Assembly (NCBI GenBank): GCA_964007475.1
Contig: OZ023274.1
Span: 39,549,860-39,613,859, forward strand
DNA: 64,000 bases
Reading direction: 5' to 3'
Source: Hybos culiciformis
Lineage: Eukaryota; Arthropoda; Insecta; Diptera; Hybotidae
This document shows, piece after piece, positions 57,985 to 64,000 of the stretch; position 1 is the first letter of the stretch; each line of letters starts with the position of its first letter. The notes under the pieces are model-generated. The model did no database searches and was not told where the DNA came from. It saw nothing but the letters and a program-made list of their open reading frames with translations. The position numbers were made by a program, and so were the translations under genes.

Positions 57985-58320
57985 ATTCTTTCTCCTCATT
58001 TACACTCTATGTGATGTATAGGAGGAATATACATACATTAATAACTCCATCATGTCCTTGTACTTAAGAGTTGAAATGGGGCGTAAATTTTTATATAAAG
58101 GTGTTAATTTGATATTATTAAAGTTTCTTGGTCTTCCCCGACGAGGTAATAAATTAAGAACTCTGTATCCACGTCCATAGTTGTTTTATAGAACATTTTA
58201 TAGGATTCAATTTTTAAAAATTGCATACAACATATTTTTAACCAATTTATAGGTTCACCACGAGCGTTTTTTAATCTTTTATAAATCGGTTCTTCCAGAG
58301 GTTTAGTTGAAAAGATATAA
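57985..58320 (-). pseudogene. Unidentified decayed coding patch in the foldback element
   Basis: On the minus strand one frame reads EEPIYKRLKNARGEPINWLK and continues into KMFYKTTM. A second, overlapping frame reads GYRVLNLLPRRGRPRNFNNI, then LTPLYKNLRPISTLKYKD and MMELLMYV before a stop. Together they look like one protein split by a frameshift, with a basic R-R-G-R-P-R stretch. I do not recognise the family. Its position suggests a transposon-encoded protein. Confidence 0.4.
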
Positions 58321-58533
58321 CAAAGTGGACTTAAACCACTATCAAAATTATTTTTTTTCCGTTTTGTTAACTAGCTAATTTTCAAGTGTCAAAATCAAAG
58401 CGATTTTAATTATATTAGACTAAAATTGTTTATAAATAAAAAGAATATATAGGATTGTGTTTATTGTTATCATTAACTTTTTTTTTTTTGAAAATGGACT
58501 TAAACCACTTTCAAAATAAACGGCTCATTTATT

Positions 58534-61060
58534 TTTTTAAGAAAAAAATTTTTAAACCTGTGTGGAAATTCTTCATTAATGTTCAAAGCCCTAAAACATA
58601 ATATTTTCTACCTTTTTTTTTTGCAAGCAAATATCCTCAAGAAAAAAATTTGAAAAAAAAACTTTTCTGTTCTAATTAATAAAAGGTATAAAATTTAATA
58701 TAAACATGTGGTTATTAGAAAGTTTTTTTAAGTAAATAAAATTAAGTATGTATGTATATTTATTTCACAGAAAATTTACGTAAAAGTTGAAGATTTCCAT
58801 AAAATCAAGAAAAAAAAAAATTATCAGAAAAGTAAACAGAAAAGAAAAGTAAACAGAAATTGATTTTGCGGTGATTTTTCTCGTTCAAGATTATAATATC
58901 GTTTTAAACATATCAAATAAAGTTTAAAGTAATTATTTCAAAAAGGCTGCTCCAGTTGACTTTAAGTAATGAATTGATTAAAGAGATGTGTGTGGATGCT
59001 AAGAAAAGCATCTTTATATTTAAAAAAGCGTAAAAGAAAACTCTTAAATTATTTTATTGATCCTTAATGAAAATTTTGGTTTGAAAAACAAAAAAAATAA
59101 ATCTAAATCAAAGCTTCAGTAAGATTAAAAATTTTTAAAAAACCAACATAAAAGATATATACAAATGTACACCAGATGCACAAAAAAATATTTCCTTTAT
59201 TATTTAGAACACAATCATTATTATAAGTCCCGGTCCCAAATGAGAAATTGGATAACATTTTTAAATTATAATTATGAGAACGTGAATAATGTTTTAATTC
59301 CTTCTGATGTACGAACAATAATTTCTGAATTCTAAAATAATAAATTTCATTATAGAAAAATGAAAAATTAAAGCTTTATCATAGAATGTGATAAAATGTA
59401 AACATTATAATAAATTATTAGTTTTATATTTACTACATTATTTTCTATTATTGCATTATAGTTATGTAAACATGTTTATATAATAATAACATTGTTAACA
59501 TAATATATGTGTGGTTTATTTATAACCCACAAGCTAAGGAAGTGCAATTTTTGTAATTAACATTAAATGTTTTAGCGTGTACAACACAGTACACATGAAA
59601 TATGTAACTTTAAAATAAAAACAATATACATATGTAATTAAAGAATTGAAATAATATATGTAATGTAAATATTTAAGAATTATAATAAATAAAAAAAAAA
59701 TAGAATAGAAAAGTTATTATTTTTATAGTGCTTATTATGAAAATAAAAAACATTTTCTTTTTAATATTTTTAAATCAAATTTTATGTTTTGTATAGTATA
59801 TATATAAGATATAATGTTTGTACAATGTACATATACATAAGAAGACACACTATTGTGAAATTGTTTTATTTCAATTATCTAGAAATTATTAGAAATTATT
59901 CTCTCTTAAATTTTTTAAGTTTAAGCATTATTTTATGTGGTTTAAAATAAACCTTAGAAAAATAAAATAAAAAAAAGTTTTTTCTGCACAAAGATTTTTT
60001 TAAGAACATTTTTATCTAAAAATTTCTTAAACCAGACCCATTATGTTATTCATGCAATAATTTCAAAATACTATACGGATGCAGAATTTTCATTTGAGGT
60101 TTTGCTTTTGGAATTCTAATTTATTTCTGCGCTCTTTCTCGGTATCCTCAAAAACATTTAAAATACCACACTTAACTCTGGCTCAAAATTAGATTTAAGG
60201 AAATCTATAATGAAATTTTATGTAAGAAATCATACCGTTATACATAAAAAGTGGTAAACAAAAGTCGGCAAGAGTACCAAGCCAAGACATAATAAGATAT
60301 TATTGTTCAATGTAAAATCTTTATGTAAGAAAGAAAAATAAATATTTTTGAGATTGAAAAAATGTTCACAATTAAAACAAAATTAACTACTTGTTCTAAT
60401 TTTGACTTAGTGTCTAAGTAGGGTACATGAAGTTATATAGTTGTTTATTTAACACAAATTGAAATGAGAAATTAAATTAAAGTATTACGTTAGCTAAATA
60501 AAAATTATTTCGAAAATATAATGAAGCTTGTTTCAGAGAACTGCGTAATACTATTCATAAACAAAAACAAATCACTCGAAATATTTCAATACAGAATAAT
60601 ACCAATTACAGAAAAAAAAATGAGCTATTCATATTCTACTTGCACATAAGAAACACTTATATTACATTGACTTGCAAAACAACAATATCTACTCAATACC
60701 ACTTGATGTTGATTTGTTTTTGTTATGAATGCTATGAATGCAGCAAGTGCCTAATATAAAAACAATACGTATGAATGAAAAAAATATCATCTAATTAAGT
60801 ATAGGTACATTTTTAACAATTTTTTTAGGAAATTTTTAGGAAATATTTAATTTTTTTTTAGGAAATTAAATTTCCTTAGAAGATTACCCAATGCATTCAA
60901 TATACGCAATACATATTTCACTATTCACTATACTTGCGAATAGAAATTTGACTTGATACAAAAAACTCAATACAATTCTAATGTATTGAAAAAATATTAT
61001 GAATCATATATTCACACTTGTTTCTATTTTGAGTTGAACTATTCATATATTGAATAAATG
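58534..61060. other. AT-rich non-genic DNA
   Basis: About 2.5 kb with no supported gene. It has a short direct duplication of AGAAAAGTAAACAGAAA (58827-58860) and otherwise low-complexity AT sequence. Confidence 0.5.
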
Positions 61061-61062
61061 CG

Positions 61063-61170
61063 TGTTCGGTCGTGGGTTCGATTCCCACCTCGGACTGGAA
61101 TTTGTGTAATTTTTCAAATTTGTCTCACTTGAATTAAGTGTGTGTGTTGTTTTTTTTTTTTTTTTTAAAT
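61063..61170 (+). mobile_element. 5'-truncated tRNA-derived SINE
   Basis: GGTCGTGGGTTCGATTCCCA followed by CCTCGGACTGGAATTTGTGT is the T-arm half of a tRNA with a perfect B box (GGTTCGATTCC) and a GTGGG/CCCAC stem. It is followed by a short body and a T run. The A box and 5' half are missing. This junction of tRNA 3' half and GGACTGGAATTTGTGT body is typical of insect tRNA-SINEs. Confidence 0.6.
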
Positions 61171-62263
61171 CAAGTGTATTCACGAGTGATTTGTAATACA
61201 AGTGTACTCATGCATTTCTCTGGCTTGTTTTTTGCAAAGTAATATCCATAGGAACAAATTAATGACCAGAGTTTCATATAGCTTTATTTATCCCATAGAT
61301 GTTTATAGCACAATGAACTTCATTTTTTTTTGTTTTTGATGAAAATCATAAAAATCATCAAATATTTTTTGGTTTATTAAAAAAAATATTTGATATCAAA
61401 AAGACAGAAATTATCTTGCATATTATATTATGCTCATTTTCGCAGTGATATCATATTAATTTTATGCGATAAACGAACATCAAGGAATAGAGTATATTAT
61501 TATGTTTAGTTTAGATTCAAAATTTTATGCTGTGTTTTTTTTGAAGTGAAACTTCTTTAGAGGCATTGTGATTGAGAGTGAAAAAAATGTAAGTGTCAAA
61601 AATGTAACGCCGAGTGTCAAAAATGTAACGCCGAATGTCAAAAAAAAAAGGCAAAAATAAGAAAAAAGAAAAAATTTATGTGTCAGCTGATGATAAAACC
61701 GACAGCCGCTAGCAACTTAATGAAGCTTATCAGCGCAATAACCTACCCTATATTGGCTCAGAATTAAAGTCGAAAATACAATTTTTTTTTTTTTCGATTG
61801 AAAGGGAAATTTATTTTAAACAATAATAAAAAAAATATTTCATTTATTAATTATTAGTGCTAATTTTCAAAAAGTTTTTGGAATACAAATATGTATTCTG
61901 AATAAAAATGTTCCAATGCACCTATTTTGTAGATAATTTATTTTTGATATTAATTTTTCTTAATGTAATTTTTAGTTTGTTAGTGTAATTTATTTTTGAC
62001 ATTAAATTACACTAATAAAATGCAGGAGGAATATTTTTATTACAAATACTTTTCGGAAGAAATACTAATGTCAAATTTTGCAGGCATATTTGAAAATGCT
62101 CTTTTAACTAAAACAGATTTTTTTTGAAGTAATTTATAATTGAGTTGTTAGTATAAATTATTTTTGCCATTAAATTCCATTAATGCAATGCATGTAGAAT
62201 ATTTTTATTCGAATTCATTTTTAGAAGAAGTACTAATACTTAAACATGAAATTTTACAGGCAT
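61171..62263. other. AT-rich non-genic DNA with a 23-bp tandem repeat
   Basis: AAGTGTCAAAAATGTAACGC with CGAG/CGAA follows in two and a half copies at about 61590-61640. No gene is seen. Confidence 0.5.
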
Positions 62264-62389
62264 GGTTGGTTGGTTGGTTGGTTAAGATGGCGAAAACCCT
62301 GCTGAACCAACAGGGGTTTCCAATTAGCGCTTTCGCACCGTTTTGCTACCATTAACACTCATAACCAAGGCCTAGCGGCGATAATAGAG
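62264..62389 (-). repeat. 3' UTR and (CCAA)n tail of the non-LTR retrotransposon
   Basis: On the minus strand the 3' UTR ends in AACCAACCAACCAACC (62264-62284) instead of poly(A). A hairpin CCCCTGTTGG-TTCAG-CAGGG lies about 25 nt before it. A tetranucleotide tail marks the likely 3' terminus of the element. Confidence 0.7.
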
Positions 62390-64000
62390 CTAAATCCACC
62401 CCGTGGTGTTCAAAAATTTGATCACCTCCCTGGGTTTTGCTAAGGCTAACACATCTACGTCCTCGAGAAGGTAGTTTCCTAATGTGTTTTTTCTAGATCT
62501 TGCAAGCGCCGGGCATTTGCAAATAAAATGGACTAAAGTCTCTTTTTCGTTCTCAAGACCGCAACTGCGGCACTTCTGGTTATAAGGAATACCCAGTCTT
62601 GCAGCATGTTCACCAACTGCCCAGTGACCCGTGTAAATTGCAGTGATTCTAGAGATGTCTTTTCGAGACATTTTAAGAATCTCTTTTGTTCTTTTCTTGT
62701 CGTATAACGGCCAAGTTTTCCTAGTCGTTCTACATGTAGATAGCGCCCTCCATCTACTGTTAGCTAGAGATAAGAAGTACTGACTTATATCCCTTTTTAT
62801 CGTGTTTAGTGGTGGATGGACCTTCTCCGAGCGGGAGACATCCAGCGCTGAACCTGCCCTAGCCAGTTCATCAGCCCGTTCATTTCCTTGGACGTCCCTA
62901 TGTCCCGGGACCCAGTACAGGTGGACGACGTATCTCTCAGCCAGTTGGGAAAGCTGTTCTAAGCATCTCTCGACCAGCTTAGAGGATACGACCGGTGATT
63001 TAAGAGCCATAATGGCCGCTTGACTGTCAGAAGCTATTACCACCCTGTGAACAGCCGGAGCCGAGTCACACAACAGACAGCACGCCTTCCAGATCGCAAG
63101 TACTTCTGCCTGAAAAATACTGGATCTGTCTGGAAGTCTATAACTTCTAGCTATATTCATTTCTTCCGAGTACACCCCAGCACCAACACCACAGTCCATT
63201 TTTGAACCGTCTGTGTAGATAGCTAGGTCGACTCCCTCTAGAATATTATTAACCTCCCAATCCCTTCTAGTCGGTATTACGATCTGAAAATTCTTTTTCA
63301 GTTCTAACCTGGGAATGGTATAGTCAGTTTCAGTGCAGGTCACATTCTTAGATATATCCCTAAGGATTCTACTGTGACCATATGGTTTAGTCAGCCAGTT
63401 TCCACTTTCTTGGAGCCTGACTGCACTGCAAGCAGCGAGATTTTTGACATGTAAGTCAAGGGGTAAAAGATGCAGCAGAACATTGAGAGCATCAGTAGGT
63501 GCCGTTCTTAGCGCCCCCGTGATGCTCACACATGCACTTCGCTGTATTCTACCCAGCTTGGTTCGAACATAGGCCTTCTCTACAGCTGGCCACCAAATTA
63601 CCGCTCCGTACGTGAGGATTGGGCGTACAATTGCTGTGTACATCCAGAGAATCATATGCGGCCTCAGTCCCCACCTTTTCCCTACCATTCGCTTACAAGA
63701 ATAAAAAGCTACACATGCTTTTTTAATTCTCTCATCGACACTATATTTCCAGTTAAGCTTAGGATCTAGTACTACACCCAAATACTTAACCCTCGAAGCT
63801 AAACCCAGCGTCACCCCTCCCAACTTGGGTAGGGCGAAGCAGGGTATTTTTGTCCTCGTTGTGAACAACATAAGCTCTGTCTTGCTTGGATTCACATTGA
63901 GGCCACACTCCTTTGCCCAACTCGTCACTACAAGTAGAGCACTTTCCATTAATTCTGTTAGTGTAGGTAGGAATTTCCCAGAGACAAGAATCGCTAGGTC
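62390..64000 (-). CDS. Non-LTR retrotransposon ORF2, C-terminal part (RT end, RNase H, zinc motif)
   Basis: The frame stays open to the window edge. The first visible residues DLAILVSGKF directly follow the RT catalytic box, so the 5' part lies outside; the Met at 63949 is internal, not a start. Numbering from that Met, the RT thumb region includes NPSKTELMLF and VKYLGVVLD at about 20-65. RNase H spans about 240-370 with D247 (YTDGS), E282, D308 (ASDSQ), H350 and D360, so the active site is complete. A C-x2-C...H-x4-C motif (CRSCG...HFICKCP) follows near 455-475. No stop or frameshift is seen over 1.6 kb. RT plus RNase H plus a C-terminal zinc motif fits the I/R1/LOA-like groups; the clade is not decided here. 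Composition is far more balanced than the flanks. Confidence 0.92.
   Translation of the reverse strand, partial: DLAILVSGKFLPTLTELMESALLVVTSWAKECGLNVNPSKTELMLFTTRTKIPCFALPKLGGVTLGLASRVKYLGVVLDPKLNWKYSVDERIKKACVAFYSCKRMVGKRWGLRPHMILWMYTAIVRPILTYGAVIWWPAVEKAYVRTKLGRIQRSACVSITGALRTAPTDALNVLLHLLPLDLHVKNLAACSAVRLQESGNWLTKPYGHSRILRDISKNVTCTETDYTIPRLELKKNFQIVIPTRRDWEVNNILEGVDLAIYTDGSKMDCGVGAGVYSEEMNIARSYRLPDRSSIFQAEVLAIWKACCLLCDSAPAVHRVVIASDSQAAIMALKSPVVSSKLVERCLEQLSQLAERYVVHLYWVPGHRDVQGNERADELARAGSALDVSRSEKVHPPLNTIKRDISQYFLSLANSRWRALSTCRTTRKTWPLYDKKRTKEILKMSRKDISRITAIYTGHWAVGEHAARLGIPYNQKCRSCGLENEKETLVHFICKCPALARSRKNTLGNYLLEDVDVLALAKPREVIKFLNTTGWI

Larger units (their letters stand above)
55917..58527. 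mobile_element. 2.6-kb foldback transposon with two nested insertions
   Basis: Ends TGAGCCGTTTATTTTGAAAG and its mirror CTTTCAAAATAAACGGCTCA, extending about 36 bp through GTGGTTTAAGTCCATTT, flanked by TTTATT on both sides (55911-55916 and 58528-58533). The middle is an inverted repeat closing near 57714, with arms of 150 bp or more. Matching words are TGTATCTAGTTATAAAGCTG with CAGCTTCATAACTAGATACA, and AGATTAGAAGAATCAC with GTGATTCTTCTAATCT. A CACAG-ended MITE (56092-56846) and a TTAA MITE (57014-57535) sit in the left arm. A decayed coding patch lies in the right arm. Confidence 0.7.

Noticed and set aside
62802..63205. Plus-strand frames over the non-LTR element
   Set aside because: Antisense shadows of the RNase H and RT coding frame.

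Overview
The window is a gene-poor, very AT-rich stretch of an arthropod genome, most likely an insect. I cannot name the species. Evidence: many A/T runs, Ty3-type and I/R1-type retroelements of insect character, hAT-like and TTAA-targeting DNA transposons, and decayed copies of animal genes (a Chk2-like kinase with an intron, a ciliary-type coiled-coil protein). No intact host gene is visible. The only long reading frames belong to retrotransposons.

Layout. 0-15 kb: AT-rich DNA with small inverted-repeat elements. These include an hAT-type element with a GC-rich palindromic core (3992-4710, 8-bp target duplication), a three-copy 136-bp tandem repeat (6.2 kb), a near-perfect 196-bp palindrome (8.6 kb) and an element of repeated TTTCGC words with an 8-bp duplication (12.1-13.2 kb). 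15.5-20.6 kb: a complete, apparently young Ty3/mdg3-like retrotransposon on the minus strand, with matching 270-bp LTRs and an uninterrupted 1407-residue Gag-Pol. 21.2-22.0 kb: a Chk2-like kinase pseudogene. 22.9-34.3 kb: palindromic arrays, two copies of a TTAA-flanked MITE, an RGG-protein remnant, a coiled-coil pseudogene, an hAT MITE and an hAT deletion derivative. 34.6-52.2 kb: a DNA transposon interrupted by a giant non-coding LTR element. 52-62 kb: AT-rich DNA with a 2.6-kb foldback element holding nested MITEs. 62.3-64 kb: the 3' part of a non-LTR retrotransposon, running off the window.

The most unusual object is the 16.6-kb element at 35119-51751. It has two nearly identical 6.93-kb LTRs (TGTTAC...GTAACA), a 4-bp target duplication (CAAC), a 15-nt tRNA-Lys primer site 2 bp inside the left LTR, and a 2.76-kb internal region with no gag, pol or env. 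It resembles the non-autonomous LARD class of plants, but with unusually long LTRs. Its internal region starts with seven hairpins that share a core and have different but self-complementary outer stems. Each LTR carries six consecutive stem-loops in about 400 nt, and a crossing pair of stems near its 3' end. A degenerate tRNA-Lys sequence lies just before the 3' LTR, where a polypurine tract is expected but not seen. I infer an RNA parasite mobilised in trans and kept by RNA structure rather than protein.

A second theme is a set of MITE-like elements built from many alternating inverted copies of one short CpG-containing word. In three of them a related GC-rich palindrome lies inside or at the apex of the AT-rich palindrome.
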